A stretch of DNA of 64,000 nucleotides from Carboxylicivirga caseinilyticus. Lineage in GTDB: Bacteria; Bacteroidota; Bacteroidia; Bacteroidales; Marinilabiliaceae. Within the stretch, counting starts at the first letter, position 1, and each line of letters opens with the position of its first letter. The stretch is taken from contig JAFMVE010000012.1 in NCBI GenBank assembly GCA_025499705.1, positions 56,423 to 120,422 of the forward strand, given 5' to 3'. Positions 44,730 to 58,450 of the stretch are shown here, piece after piece. A program made the position numbers and the translations under genes. Under the pieces are notes generated by a model. That model was not told the origin of the DNA. It worked only from the letters and a program-made list of their open reading frames with translations, and did not search any database.

Positions 44730-46907
44730 ATGAAAAAGACTTTTTTAATGGTGATGTTGGTGCTGGTAACTCAGATTATCTCAGCGCAGCAGAGCCAACA
44801 GGATGTTGAGAAGAAGATTGATGATATTATTAAACAGTTGACTTTAAAAGAGAAAGTCGATATGTGTCATGCACAATCAAAGTTTAGTTCTCCAGGTGTA
44901 CCTCGATTGGGAATTCCTGAAATCTGGATGTCTGATGGACCACATGGAGTTCGTGGTGAGATCAATTGGGATAATTGGGGATATGCTGGCTGGACAAATG
45001 ATTCGATTACAGCTTTCCCGGCATTAACATGTCTGGCTTCAACTTTTAATCCTGATCTGGCTCATCAATATGGTGTAGCTGTAGGAGAGGAAGCACGTTA
45101 CCGTAGAAAAGACATATTGTTAGGTCCCGGTGTAAATATCTATCGTACACCATTAAATGGCCGTAACTTCGAGTACATGGGTGAAGATCCTTATCTGGCT
45201 TCCATAATGGTTGTACCATATGTTCAAGGGGTGCAGGAGAACGGTGTGGCTGCATGTGTTAAGCATTATGCTCTCAATAATCAGGAAGAATGGAGAGGGC
45301 ACATAAACGTAAATGTGGATGACAGAACATTGCACGAAATTTATTTACCAGCTTTTAAAGCAGCAGTAACCAAAGGTCATGTTTGGTCGGTTATGGGTGC
45401 TTATAACAAATACAATGGTCAACATGCCAGTCATCATGAAATTTTGGTGAATAAGATACTTAAAGGCGATTGGGGATTTGATGGTGTTTTAGTAACTGAC
45501 TGGGGAAGTGCTCATGACACAAAAGAAGCGGCCTACAATGGGTTGGACATTGAAATGGGAACATGGACCAATGGTTTGACTTTTTCGGCCAATTTTGCCT
45601 ATGATAATTACTTTTTGGCCAATCCATTTTACGAAATGTTGAAGAGTGGTGAGATTGAAGAATCTGTTGTGGATGATAAAGTACGTCGAATTCTTCGTTT
45701 AATGTTCCGAACGAATATGAATATGGAACGGGGATTAGGACGAATCAATAACAAAGAACACCATGAGGTTGCACGCAAGGTGGCAACTGAGGGGATTGTT
45801 TTAATGAAGAATGAGAATAACTTCTTCCCGATTAATCCTGAAAAAGAAATGACGATTGCTGTTATCGGAGAGAATGCCACCAAAATGATGACAATCGGTG
45901 GTGGCTCATCTGAGTTGAAAGCGCAATACGAAATTTCGCCATTAGAAGGAATCAAGCTGCGTTTTACTAAGGCAACCATTCTTCATTCAATGGGATATTC
46001 ATCTGGTCCTTCGGCTTACGGACGTGTTATTCCTCCTCACATTAATCAGGATAGTTTATATGCAGCAGCCATTGAAACAGCCAAAAAAGCTGATATTGTC
46101 TTGTTTGTAGGAGGCTTGAATAAAAATCATCATCAGGATTGCGAAGGTGGTGATCGTTTAACTTTCGAATTGCCTTTTAATCAGAATGCATTGTTAAAGG
46201 ATATTATTGCTGTTAATCCAAATGTTGGAATGGTGATGGTAAGTGGTAACGCGGTTGCAATGCCCTGGCTAAAGGATGTGAAGGCTATGATTCAGACATG
46301 GTATCTGGGTAGTGATGCCGGTTATGCCATTGCAGATGTGTTAAGTGGAGATGTAAATCCTTCAGGTAAATTGCCATTTTCTTTCCCTGCTAAGCTAAAT
46401 GATAATCCGGCTCATTACTATGGCGAATTATCGTATCCGGGTGATAGTATTGATCAATATTACAAAGAAGGTATTTTGGTTGGATACCGTTGGCACGATA
46501 CAAAAAAGATTAAACCATTATTTGCTTTCGGGCATGGTTTATCATATAGTAATTTTGAATTGAATAATATCAAAACAGATAAAAGTACTTACTCTGCAGG
46601 GCAGACAATGAAAGTTAGCTGTGATGTAGCAAATGTAGGTAGCCTTGACGGAGCTGAAGTTGTACAGGTTTATGTTGGTAAGGTAAAATCCAAAGTAGAC
46701 AGAGCAATTAAAGAATTGAAAGGTTTTGATAAAGTTCAGGTTGTGGCTAATGACAAACAAACCGTTAATATCTCAATAGATATTGATGATTTAGCTTATT
46801 ATTGCACTGAAAAAGGAGGTTGGGAGCTTGAAAAAGGTCAGTATATTGTCTATGTTGGAACGGCATCTGATCAAATTAAAAAGAAAATTAAGATTTCTGT
46901 TGAATAA
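44730..46907 (+). CDS. GH3 beta-glucosidase
   Basis: A 725-residue exported enzyme with a signal peptide ending QIISAQ (about residue 20). Motifs are WMSDGPHGVRGE, DILLGPGVNIYRTPLNGRNF, GEDPYLAS, ACVKHYALNNQEEWR, SVMGAYNKYNGQHASHH and FDGVLVTDWGSAHD with nucleophile Asp257. The C-terminal (alpha/beta)6 domain and fibronectin-III-like domain (GLSYSNFELNNI, GSLDGAEVVQVYVG) are complete. It would release glucose from xyloglucan or glucomannan oligosaccharides in the periplasm after debranching. Xylosidase or other GH3 activity cannot be excluded. Confidence 0.93.
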   Translation: MKKTFLMVMLVLVTQIISAQQSQQDVEKKIDDIIKQLTLKEKVDMCHAQSKFSSPGVPRLGIPEIWMSDGPHGVRGEINWDNWGYAGWTNDSITAFPALTCLASTFNPDLAHQYGVAVGEEARYRRKDILLGPGVNIYRTPLNGRNFEYMGEDPYLASIMVVPYVQGVQENGVAACVKHYALNNQEEWRGHINVNVDDRTLHEIYLPAFKAAVTKGHVWSVMGAYNKYNGQHASHHEILVNKILKGDWGFDGVLVTDWGSAHDTKEAAYNGLDIEMGTWTNGLTFSANFAYDNYFLANPFYEMLKSGEIEESVVDDKVRRILRLMFRTNMNMERGLGRINNKEHHEVARKVATEGIVLMKNENNFFPINPEKEMTIAVIGENATKMMTIGGGSSELKAQYEISPLEGIKLRFTKATILHSMGYSSGPSAYGRVIPPHINQDSLYAAAIETAKKADIVLFVGGLNKNHHQDCEGGDRLTFELPFNQNALLKDIIAVNPNVGMVMVSGNAVAMPWLKDVKAMIQTWYLGSDAGYAIADVLSGDVNPSGKLPFSFPAKLNDNPAHYYGELSYPGDSIDQYYKEGILVGYRWHDTKKIKPLFAFGHGLSYSNFELNNIKTDKSTYSAGQTMKVSCDVANVGSLDGAEVVQVYVGKVKSKVDRAIKELKGFDKVQVVANDKQTVNISIDIDDLAYYCTEKGGWELEKGQYIVYVGTASDQIKKKIKISVE

Positions 46908-46913
46908 GAGTGC

Positions 46914-46952
46914 AGGACTATGCTAATCAAACTGATTGGTATAGTCCTTTTT
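46914..46952 (+). terminator. Terminator after the GH3 gene
   Basis: AGGACTATGCTAATC (46914-46928) pairs with GATTGGTATAGTCCT (46934-46948), including G-U pairs, followed by T4-T5. The HTCS gene starts 14 bases downstream, so some read-through or a promoter inside the GH3 gene is needed. Confidence 0.75.
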
Positions 46953-46965
46953 AAAAATATATTGA

Positions 46966-49900
46966 ATGAAATTGATCTCACGTATTCTGATTTTATCTCT
47001 TCTACTGCTTGTCTTTAATTTTTCATCGGCGGTTGCATCAACTCAATATTCCTTTCTTAGACTAAGCGCCCGTGATGGGCTGGTAAATAATCAGGTTACG
47101 TGTTTATTTGAAGATTCTAAAGGTTTCATCTGGATTGGGACAACTTCCGGTCTGAGTCGTTTTGATGGAAACCATTTTGTTAATTTTTCTCACGACCGAA
47201 ACGATTCGACTACGATTCGGGATAATTATATTACAAGCATTCAGGAAGATAAAGAAGGGATGCTTTGGATTGAGACACGCTGGGAAATGTCAGTTTACAA
47301 TCCACTTACCAACCATTTCCGGAATGATGTAAGAGAATATCTGCAACCCAAAGGAATACTTGAACAAATTGAACGTGTTTATATCGATCAGAATAAAGAG
47401 ATTTGGTATCGTTCTGCTTCAAGAGGAAAATATTTTTTGCTTGACACGGTTGCTCATCAGCTAGTCGATCCTTTTCAAACGGATAATAAAAATGGCTTTC
47501 AACAGCAATTGATACACAAAGATGGAAAATATTATCTGTTATACGTAAATGGATTGATTGAAACGTATGATGATAAGAGTCACCGGTTAATCCGTTCGCA
47601 TGATGCTTTATTGGAGCAATATGCCGAAGAAGAAAATGCGCCAAATTTATTCGTTGATAAGGACGGAGATTTTTATGTGTATGGCAATAATCTAGGAATC
47701 AACTATTTTAATTCTAAAAATCAGAATTGGGATCATTTTACCATGGATCATCCAACCATGAAATTATCCAGTAATATTATAAGAAGAATTGTTCAGGATG
47801 ATAAAGGTTTGATCTGGGTTGGAACTGATCATGGAGGAATCGATATTCTCAATAAATATTCGCATGATATACAAACATTGTCATATCAAAAAGACAATCC
47901 AACAAGTATATCTCAAAATACGATAACAGATATTTTTATAGATAGCAATAACCTTATTTGGGTCGGTACTTTTAAAAACGGAATCTGTTATTATCACGAA
48001 AGTATATTTAAGTTTACTCATTATCATAGCTCGAGTCATCAGGATAATGGGTTGCCATACAACGATGTGAACTGTTTTGCTGAAGATGCCCAGGGCAATT
48101 TGTGGATTGGAACCAATGGTGGTGGTTTAGTTTATTTCGACCGTAAGAATAATACATACAAGAGTTATATCCATGATCCGGGCAATTCAAACTCAATAAG
48201 TAATAATGTTGTTGTTGGATTGTTTATCGACACTGATGGGATATTGTGGATTGGAACTTACACGGGTGGTTTAAACTCTTTTGATGGCAAAAATTTTAAG
48301 ACTTATAAAGTTAAAAAAGGGTCTCATAACTCTTTAACCAGCAATAATATTTGGGATATCGTTGAAGATGATCAGCAACGATTGTGGATTGCAACTTTGG
48401 GTGGTGGTGTTAATATTTTTGATAAAAAAACAAATCGTTTAGAAGAGGTAACTAACCTTGGAAATGTGCAGCTACCTTCAACATTTGTTAGTCAGATATG
48501 CAAAATGAATACTGGTAATCTGGTTTTTGGTACTGCCTTGGGTGTAGTGTTTTACGATATGAAAGAAAAAAGATATCGTTACCATCCCAACGCAATAAAG
48601 GATTCACCAATATCAATTAGTAATAACAATGTAAACGATGTATTTGAAGATAGTCGTGGTTGGATATGGATTGCTACTCGTGAAGGGCTTACCATGTTTG
48701 ATCCCTATAACGACTATATAAAAACGTTTGACCGGGAAGATGGATTACCGACTGGAATTATTAATTGTATTCTTGAAGATGAATTTCAGGCTATCTGGGT
48801 TAGTAAATCATCAGGTGTTTCTCAGATTATACCTAAAGCAATTGCTTCTGCCAGTGAGTATGAATTCATGATTACCAATTACACCGAAGATGATGGTTTA
48901 CAAGGGCAGGAATTCAATGTAAATGCAAGTTTAAGAACATCAGACGATGAATTGATTTTTGGAGGTCCTAATGGGTTTAATCTATTTAAACCCAAAAATA
49001 TGAAGTATAATAAAATACTTCCTAATGTTGTTTTTACTGAATTGCAGGTGTTTAATAAGCCTGTTAAGGTGGGGGAGAAAATCAATGGTAAGGTTTTGCT
49101 TACTAAATCGATAACAGAGACTGAGCACATAACATTGAAGCATTCGATGAATGTGTTCTCCATCGAATTTGCTGGTTTGAGTTATTTTAATCCTAAAAAG
49201 GTTAAGTTTAAATACATGCTCGAAGGTTTTGATCAGGATTGGAATGAAACTTCCAGCGCTAATTCAAAAGTGACTTATACCAATTTAAACGGAGGAGATT
49301 ATGAGTTTAAAGTAATGGCCTGTAATAACGATGGTTTCTGGAATGAAACTCCTTCAACCATAAAATTGACAGTATTACCACCATTTTATGCTTCTAATCT
49401 GGCCTTCGTAATCTATTTCATTTTCATTTCTGGTATTTTGATTTACATCAGGTACTCGATGCTTAAGAAAGAACGTATGAAGCTGCAGATGGAGAATGAT
49501 CGGATTCTTGCTCAGAAGCATCATGAAATGGATGAAATGAAGCTAAGATTTCTTACCAATGTGAGTCACGAATTCCGAACTCCTCTTACTCTGATTTTAA
49601 CACCATTGGAGAAGCTGCTGAAAATGGATAAGGCTCCATCTGAACGTAACCTGTTGGAAACCATTCAGAGAAACACGAACGAGCTTTTGAATTTGGTGAA
49701 TCAGTTACTTGACTTTAGAAAGCTGGATCTGCACGGGTTGAGATTCAATCCTTCTTATGGTGACATCGTTAATTTCTTAAGTGGTGTGTGTAATAACTTC
49801 ACTGATTCATTCCAAAAGGCTGGTGTTCAATTCTCATTTAATTCCAATATTAACCAGTTTTTCTTTCGTTTTGATCATGAAAAACTGAATAAGGTGATGA

Positions 49901-51078
49901 TGAATTTAATTTCCAATGCCTTAAAATTCACTCCTAAAGGTGGGGAAGTATTGGTAACGATTGACCGCATAAATGCTAACGAAAACAAACAGGGAGAAAT
50001 TCAGATTAGGGTAAAAGATACAGGTGTTGGAATTGAAAAATCTGATCATGAAAAGATCTTTGAACGTTTCTATCAATCCAGCAATAGTAGTGCTTTAGGT
50101 TATTCGGGCAGTGGTATCGGATTGAATCTTGTGAAGGAGATGATTGAATTGCATAATGGTTCAATAAAGGTAGAATCGATACCCAATAAAGGAGCCGAAT
50201 TCATTGTAAATATTCCAGTTCCAGAAGAACAGATTACCGAAGAGAAAGAAGTTAAAGTTGAAACTCAATCGAAAGAAACGATTGAAAAACCATCAAAAGA
50301 TAAAAGGGTTAAGGGTAAACCTGTTGTGTTATTGATTGAAGATAATTTCGATTTCAGATCATTTATGCGTGATACGCTTATGGATACCTATGAGGTACAT
50401 GAAGCAGCTGATGGTGTTGAAGGATACGAGTTGGTATTTAAATTGGTGCCTGATTTGATCATTAGTGATGTGATGATGCCTCGAATGGATGGTTTGGAAA
50501 TGTGCAAGAAATTGAAGAATGATGCACGTACATCCCACATTCCTTTAATTTTATTAACAGCCCGAACAGCTGATGAAGATAAAATAAAAGGTCTTGAAAT
50601 TGGAGCTGATGATTATATCACGAAGCCTTTTAATATGGATCTTTTATTGTTACGCATTCAAAATCTGGTTGAGAAGCAACTAAAAGTACAAGACCATTTT
50701 CAAAAGAATATAGATATTTCACCATCAGTAGTTGAAATTACTTCCCTGGATGAAAAGCTGATTAAAAAAGCAATTTCTTGTGTAGAAAAGAATATTTCGG
50801 AAGCTAGATTTTCAGTGGAAGATCTCAGTAGAGAATTAGGTATGAGCCGTGTATATCTTTATAAAAAACTGATGGCAATAACGGGTAAAAGTCCGGTTGA
50901 ATTTATTCGTATCATCAGGCTGAAAAGAGGGGCGCAATTATTAGAGAAAAGTCAGTTAACAGTTGCTGAAATTGCCTATGAAGTTGGATTTAACAGTCCC
51001 AGATACTTTAGTAAATACTTCAAAGAAGAATATGGTATGTTACCAACTGCATATATTAAAGAGAAGAACAATAAGTAA
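46966..51078 (+). CDS. Hybrid two-component system regulator (HTCS)
   Basis: A 1370-residue regulator that senses oligosaccharides in the periplasm and binds DNA in the cytoplasm in one chain. A signal peptide ends about VAST. Two seven-bladed propellers of Reg_prop repeats (VTCLFEDSKGFIWIGTTSGL, LWIGTNGGGLVYFDRKN) are followed by a Y_Y_Y domain (about 735-800) and a membrane helix (ASNLAFVIYFIFISGILIY). The kinase domain has NVSHEFRTPLTL with His868 and an ATPase domain. The receiver has Asp1168 in LIISDVMMPRMDG, and the AraC-type helix-turn-helix ends the protein. It lies between two opposed enzyme groups and may control both. Confidence 0.97.
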   Translation: MKLISRILILSLLLLVFNFSSAVASTQYSFLRLSARDGLVNNQVTCLFEDSKGFIWIGTTSGLSRFDGNHFVNFSHDRNDSTTIRDNYITSIQEDKEGMLWIETRWEMSVYNPLTNHFRNDVREYLQPKGILEQIERVYIDQNKEIWYRSASRGKYFLLDTVAHQLVDPFQTDNKNGFQQQLIHKDGKYYLLYVNGLIETYDDKSHRLIRSHDALLEQYAEEENAPNLFVDKDGDFYVYGNNLGINYFNSKNQNWDHFTMDHPTMKLSSNIIRRIVQDDKGLIWVGTDHGGIDILNKYSHDIQTLSYQKDNPTSISQNTITDIFIDSNNLIWVGTFKNGICYYHESIFKFTHYHSSSHQDNGLPYNDVNCFAEDAQGNLWIGTNGGGLVYFDRKNNTYKSYIHDPGNSNSISNNVVVGLFIDTDGILWIGTYTGGLNSFDGKNFKTYKVKKGSHNSLTSNNIWDIVEDDQQRLWIATLGGGVNIFDKKTNRLEEVTNLGNVQLPSTFVSQICKMNTGNLVFGTALGVVFYDMKEKRYRYHPNAIKDSPISISNNNVNDVFEDSRGWIWIATREGLTMFDPYNDYIKTFDREDGLPTGIINCILEDEFQAIWVSKSSGVSQIIPKAIASASEYEFMITNYTEDDGLQGQEFNVNASLRTSDDELIFGGPNGFNLFKPKNMKYNKILPNVVFTELQVFNKPVKVGEKINGKVLLTKSITETEHITLKHSMNVFSIEFAGLSYFNPKKVKFKYMLEGFDQDWNETSSANSKVTYTNLNGGDYEFKVMACNNDGFWNETPSTIKLTVLPPFYASNLAFVIYFIFISGILIYIRYSMLKKERMKLQMENDRILAQKHHEMDEMKLRFLTNVSHEFRTPLTLILTPLEKLLKMDKAPSERNLLETIQRNTNELLNLVNQLLDFRKLDLHGLRFNPSYGDIVNFLSGVCNNFTDSFQKAGVQFSFNSNINQFFFRFDHEKLNKVMMNLISNALKFTPKGGEVLVTIDRINANENKQGEIQIRVKDTGVGIEKSDHEKIFERFYQSSNSSALGYSGSGIGLNLVKEMIELHNGSIKVESIPNKGAEFIVNIPVPEEQITEEKEVKVETQSKETIEKPSKDKRVKGKPVVLLIEDNFDFRSFMRDTLMDTYEVHEAADGVEGYELVFKLVPDLIISDVMMPRMDGLEMCKKLKNDARTSHIPLILLTARTADEDKIKGLEIGADDYITKPFNMDLLLLRIQNLVEKQLKVQDHFQKNIDISPSVVEITSLDEKLIKKAISCVEKNISEARFSVEDLSRELGMSRVYLYKKLMAITGKSPVEFIRIIRLKRGAQLLEKSQLTVAEIAYEVGFNSPRYFSKYFKEEYGMLPTAYIKEKNNK

Positions 51079-51084
51079 AAATAA

Positions 51085-51114
51085 AGGCGATTGATTTTTA
51101 ATTCTCAATCGCCT
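51085..51114. terminator. Bidirectional terminator between HTCS and beta-galactosidase genes
   Basis: AGGCGATTGA (51085-51094) pairs perfectly with TCAATCGCCT (51105-51114). T-rich sequence follows on the plus strand, and the minus-strand gene ends 22 bases away. Confidence 0.85.
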
Positions 51115-51136
51115 CATCTTTTCTTTACTTAGTTAT

Positions 51137-54286
<3,150 letters not shown>

Positions 54287-54423
54287 TTAGTTGATTCATT
54301 ACTTTATAACTAATACAATAAAATTATAAAAGCTCATAGCGGCATAATGTTAGTTATTCAAATAAAGATGTCAATTTTTCAAGGTTGGTTAATTCACACC
54401 TTTATTTGACCATATTGTGCTAA

Positions 54424-56358
54424 TTAATATTTAAACCGGATTACATAGAATGAATTTTTTGCCAGTTTTAATTTCATGGTGTTTCCAGTAACTGTTTCTG
54501 TGAAATTTTGAGGAATAATATTTAAAGGATTATCCAGTGTATTCTCTACTTGCAGATCGTTGGATTGTAACATTGTTATTTGTGCAAGATTTGATTTTAA
54601 TCCTTTTTTTAAACCTTCAACAGAAAGAGTTAGTTCTTTTGATTCTGCGTTTGTGTTAACAACCTTTACTATTACTTCCGTTTTGTTTTTATCAATCGCA
54701 GAACTGGCATAAATACCATCCTGTCCTTTTAAATCAAGGTTGTCAGCACTAATTGATAGAATATTTGTTCCTGAATGAGTTCCATACATTTGCTGCACAA
54801 AGTAGTTGGGAGTGCGAACACATTCAAGATTATCAAACCAAATCATATCGGGGCGCCATTGCCATGCTTCAATATGTGCAAATAATGGGGCATAGGTTGC
54901 CAGTTTTACAACATCAGCATTTCTTTCCAAACCGGTCATAAAAGCAGCTTCGGCAATAGCTCCTTCAAAGTTATTTGCCCTGTTTTGCGGATGTGCTGCA
55001 TATTCACCTGCAAAAACCTTTGGTCCGTTTCTGTCATATGAATCGTAACGTCCGGCATTCTTCAAAAACCATTCAGGACTGCGATAATAATGCTCATCTA
55101 CCAATGCAACATTAAGCTTTTTCATTTTGGGCCACAGGTATTCAAAGTCCTTGCCATCAGGCTGAGGTCCGGATGATCCTATGAGTTCAATTTCAGGGTG
55201 TTTTTTACCAAGGACATCAATAAAACGTTGTAAACGCTCTACATATATTTCACCCCACTGCTCATTTCCAATGGCTAAATATTTTAAATTAAAAGGTGCC
55301 GGATGGCCCATTTCAGCTCTTAGTTTACCCCATTTGGTAGAAGTATTGCCATTGGCAAATTCAATTAAATCCAATGCATCCTGAATATATGGTTCCAGAT
55401 CTTCCAAAGCCACCAACTCCTTGCTTTCGTACTGGCACGCCAAACCACAATTGAGCACAGGTAGAGGTTCTGCACCTAAATCTTCACTAAGAAGGAAATA
55501 TTCGTAAAAACCCAAACCGTATGTTTGGTAATAATCTGGAAAGAATTTGTGTTTGAAAGTATAATTCCAACGGTTAATATTCAACGGACGGTTTTCAACC
55601 GGACCAACACTGTTTTTCCACTGATAGCGACTTTCAACAGTGTTACCTTCAACGATACATCCACCCGGAAAGCGGAAAACACCCGGAGTTAAATCATATA
55701 AAGCCTGAACAAGATCTTTCCGTAAACCATTCTCCCGGCCTTTCCAGGTATCAACCGGGAATAGGGAAATGTGATCCATTTCGATGTAGCCCCAATTCTC
55801 GACCATTAATCGAAATTTACAATGTGCATCTGTTGAATTAGCTGTCAAAGTCGTTGTATGATTTGACCACTCAGCTCCTGAGATATCTATGTTTTTTACA
55901 GCGATCGGATCATTGTTTGAATTAACAATCTCCAGTTTTAACTTAATCGTCTTACCTTCTTCAGCCCGGGCATAGAATGAAAGCCTGTATTCAGCATCTT
56001 TTTTTATTCCGATCCCTTTGAAACCTGTGTTTTCAAGACCAGAGAAAGTTCTCAAACCTTTCCCTGATATACGCACATAATTAGGGTTTTTGTCGAAACA
56101 AGGATCAGTCGATTTTATAACCACATCACCAAAGGGTGTCCATCCAACAAAAGGATGTTCGAACTCGAATGATCGGTTTTTTATTAATTCGGCATAGATT
56201 CCGCCATCGGCTCCAAAATTGATGTCCTCGAAGAAAACACCGTACATGTCAGGTTGAATTTCGGCTCCCACCTGTTTTGCATTAACCGTCATCTTAATCT
56301 GTGCAGATAAAGAAAGGGTAAATACAAATGCTAAGATTAAACTTATGGATTGTTTCAT
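54424..56358 (-). CDS. GH51 alpha-L-arabinofuranosidase
   Basis: A 644-residue exported enzyme; the signal peptide ends LSLSAQ (residue 20). An N-terminal carbohydrate-binding-like domain (about 60-190) precedes the barrel with FRFPGGCIVEGNTVESRYQW, YLAIGNEQWGE (acid/base Glu366) and VFAGEYAAHP (nucleophile Glu452). A C-terminal beta-domain follows. It removes arabinofuranosyl branches, as found on arabinoxyloglucan or arabinan. It is 23 bases after the DUF2264 gene, so co-transcribed. GH51 also includes endoglucanases, but the IGNEQWGE context favours the arabinofuranosidase type. Confidence 0.93.
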   Translation of the reverse strand: MKQSISLILAFVFTLSLSAQIKMTVNAKQVGAEIQPDMYGVFFEDINFGADGGIYAELIKNRSFEFEHPFVGWTPFGDVVIKSTDPCFDKNPNYVRISGKGLRTFSGLENTGFKGIGIKKDAEYRLSFYARAEEGKTIKLKLEIVNSNNDPIAVKNIDISGAEWSNHTTTLTANSTDAHCKFRLMVENWGYIEMDHISLFPVDTWKGRENGLRKDLVQALYDLTPGVFRFPGGCIVEGNTVESRYQWKNSVGPVENRPLNINRWNYTFKHKFFPDYYQTYGLGFYEYFLLSEDLGAEPLPVLNCGLACQYESKELVALEDLEPYIQDALDLIEFANGNTSTKWGKLRAEMGHPAPFNLKYLAIGNEQWGEIYVERLQRFIDVLGKKHPEIELIGSSGPQPDGKDFEYLWPKMKKLNVALVDEHYYRSPEWFLKNAGRYDSYDRNGPKVFAGEYAAHPQNRANNFEGAIAEAAFMTGLERNADVVKLATYAPLFAHIEAWQWRPDMIWFDNLECVRTPNYFVQQMYGTHSGTNILSISADNLDLKGQDGIYASSAIDKNKTEVIVKVVNTNAESKELTLSVEGLKKGLKSNLAQITMLQSNDLQVENTLDNPLNIIPQNFTETVTGNTMKLKLAKNSFYVIRFKY

Positions 56359-56381
56359 TTTTAAGTTGGATGTTTTATTTG

Positions 56382-58415
56382 TTAGTCAAACTGAATAGTT
56401 TTTACATTTCCATTATGGAGTTTTAAGATAATACTTTTGTTATTGTCATTAAATTCCATTGATTTGATCGGGTTCAGTTCTTTCGTCTTCCATTTTTTAC
56501 CGGATTCTTTCCACAACATCAAGGTGATTTGTAATTCCTCATTATCATCAGCCTTATGTTTGTAGGTTGCATTCATAACAACACTTCTGGAGCTTTCAGG
56601 ATGTAAACCTTCTGTTTTAAGTACTTCAACATTATTCCATCCTAAAACAGGTATCATTGCCAATTGATATTTACCGTTATCAATAATGGTGGCTTTGTAT
56701 TTTCCGGCTTTCTTAACAGTTGTTGTAATTTCTTTGTCAAACTGAGGAAGTGCATAATGTCCTAGTCGCATCTCAACATCTTTGGCTGTTATATTTCTAT
56801 CAACCCTTAAAATGCCGTTTGGCAGGGTTATTTCAGCCAGATTCATTTTTATTTGTTCATCTGTTTCCAAAACAGCATCACGATAGTAGATGTCATCTTC
56901 AAATTTTTTGAATGTATAAAGGCGGAATACTTCCCATTCGTTTTTTTGATTTAAAAAAGCATAGTTCATTGCCACTTCACCATTCTCTCCATCGGCTTGC
57001 CAGGGGAATATGCTGTTATACGATAATCGGTTATAATTTTCGGTGGAACGAAATTTTTGCCAATCATCTTTTACTTTTTCATGACACCATGCTCTTATTT
57101 CAGATGCTCCTGATTCAGGATAATCAGTTATGAGAAGCTCAGGAGAAGATGCATAGTAATTATAGACTTTGTCATTACTGTAGGTCTCCCAAGGTCCCTG
57201 ATTTTCTTTGGCTGTCCAAAATGGATCATCAGCAGGTAAAAGCAATGAAAGAAAGGCTTTACCCATCCAATAAACACTTCCTCTGCAACTGTAAACCTGC
57301 ACAGCCGGTTCAAAGGCACCATAGAAACCAAGTGTTGGCACATTGTCTTTCATAAATTCTGGATGCTGAATGAACTGCAAAATAGTACGTGACGAAATCA
57401 TTCTCAGCCATCCCAGATTAACGTTGTCGTTGCCATATTTGCCCATAAATGGGAAAGGTGCAATCGATCCCATACGATAAGAGATAGATCGCCCATACAT
57501 CATCATTGAACCATCTTTGGCAAACATGTAGGGGTAAGTATTATATAAATCCTTGAAATTAGTAAGAAACTTCTCAGCATATTCGGGATAATATTTGTTA
57601 CCAAATACCTCGGACCACAGAACACCATACAACTGAAATGCCCACATGCTGTAGTAGTCGTATGCAGGACTGTCGTTATACCAGCCGTCGCTGCGGTAAT
57701 GAGTTAATGAGCGGGCAAGGTATTTTTCCAATAATTCTTCGTTTACATCATACCCTTGATCTTTAAAAAAGCTCAAAACAAAAATGTTGAAGAATTTCCA
57801 GTTTGAATCAACTGTTGGTCCATCGCCGTAACTCAACATTGAAGCTGCTAGGGCATCTTTATCTTCCTGACTGAATGGCTCCCAAATAACTTCAGGAACT
57901 ATGAATAGAGAAATTGCCAAAGCTCCATATTCAACCAGGTTTTGACTCGGACCACCATTCTTTGAGCGGTGAACAATGTATGATGGACTATCAGGGTTGA
58001 TCAGTTGTTTGATCTGATAACGGTAGTATTCACCAACATTGATGTTATTTATGGTAAGGTCAGGATTTTCCCTTAGCAGTGGAGCAGCTATAAAAAGTGT
58101 TCGACAAAGTCCTTCCAGTTTTTCGGTTGGTACCCGACCTTCATCATGAGGATAACTTTTCCCGGGTTGTTTCGGGAATTTCATGGGATCTTCGAACTCT
58201 TCAATGTAACTAAATGCTCCTTCCAACAAATACAAAGCAGCATCGAACCAATGCTGCCTTGTCATGCCCGTATATGGGCTTATATTAAAATTTGCGTTTT
58301 CTAACTCAAAGGTGTTTTTTTTATCTGCTTTTGATTGAATGTTTTGAGCATTACCTGTAATTGTGATGCTTAGAACAATTAATAAAGTGGTTAAAGCTTT
58401 TTTTTTTGTAATCAT
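56382..58415 (-). CDS. DUF2264 protein, exported, probable (alpha/alpha)6-barrel glycosidase
   Basis: A 677-residue protein with a signal peptide ending TGNAQ (residue 24). DUF2264 features are TRQHWFDAALYLLEGAFSYI, GRVPTEKLEGLCRTLFIAAP, NGGPSQNLVEYGALAISL, NWKFFNIFVLSFFKDQGYD and YDYYSMWAFQLYGVLW, followed by a C-terminal beta-sandwich (FDKEITTTVKKAGKYKATI). The helical repeat plus beta-domain layout resembles polysaccharide lyases and hydrolases that act on uronic acids, and related families include beta-glucuronidases. Its exact family number was not confirmed. Context with GH43 and GH51 suggests a role in side-chain removal. Confidence 0.85.
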   Translation of the reverse strand: MITKKKALTTLLIVLSITITGNAQNIQSKADKKNTFELENANFNISPYTGMTRQHWFDAALYLLEGAFSYIEEFEDPMKFPKQPGKSYPHDEGRVPTEKLEGLCRTLFIAAPLLRENPDLTINNINVGEYYRYQIKQLINPDSPSYIVHRSKNGGPSQNLVEYGALAISLFIVPEVIWEPFSQEDKDALAASMLSYGDGPTVDSNWKFFNIFVLSFFKDQGYDVNEELLEKYLARSLTHYRSDGWYNDSPAYDYYSMWAFQLYGVLWSEVFGNKYYPEYAEKFLTNFKDLYNTYPYMFAKDGSMMMYGRSISYRMGSIAPFPFMGKYGNDNVNLGWLRMISSRTILQFIQHPEFMKDNVPTLGFYGAFEPAVQVYSCRGSVYWMGKAFLSLLLPADDPFWTAKENQGPWETYSNDKVYNYYASSPELLITDYPESGASEIRAWCHEKVKDDWQKFRSTENYNRLSYNSIFPWQADGENGEVAMNYAFLNQKNEWEVFRLYTFKKFEDDIYYRDAVLETDEQIKMNLAEITLPNGILRVDRNITAKDVEMRLGHYALPQFDKEITTTVKKAGKYKATIIDNGKYQLAMIPVLGWNNVEVLKTEGLHPESSRSVVMNATYKHKADDNEELQITLMLWKESGKKWKTKELNPIKSMEFNDNNKSIILKLHNGNVKTIQFD

Positions 58416-58450
58416 ATTTTAAAATTGTTTTACCAATAATAAGGTTGCGA

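Noticed and set aside
54424..56358. GH51 gene as an endoglucanase
   Set aside because: The VEGNTVESRYQW and AIGNEQWGE context and neighbouring GH43 favour arabinofuranosidase.
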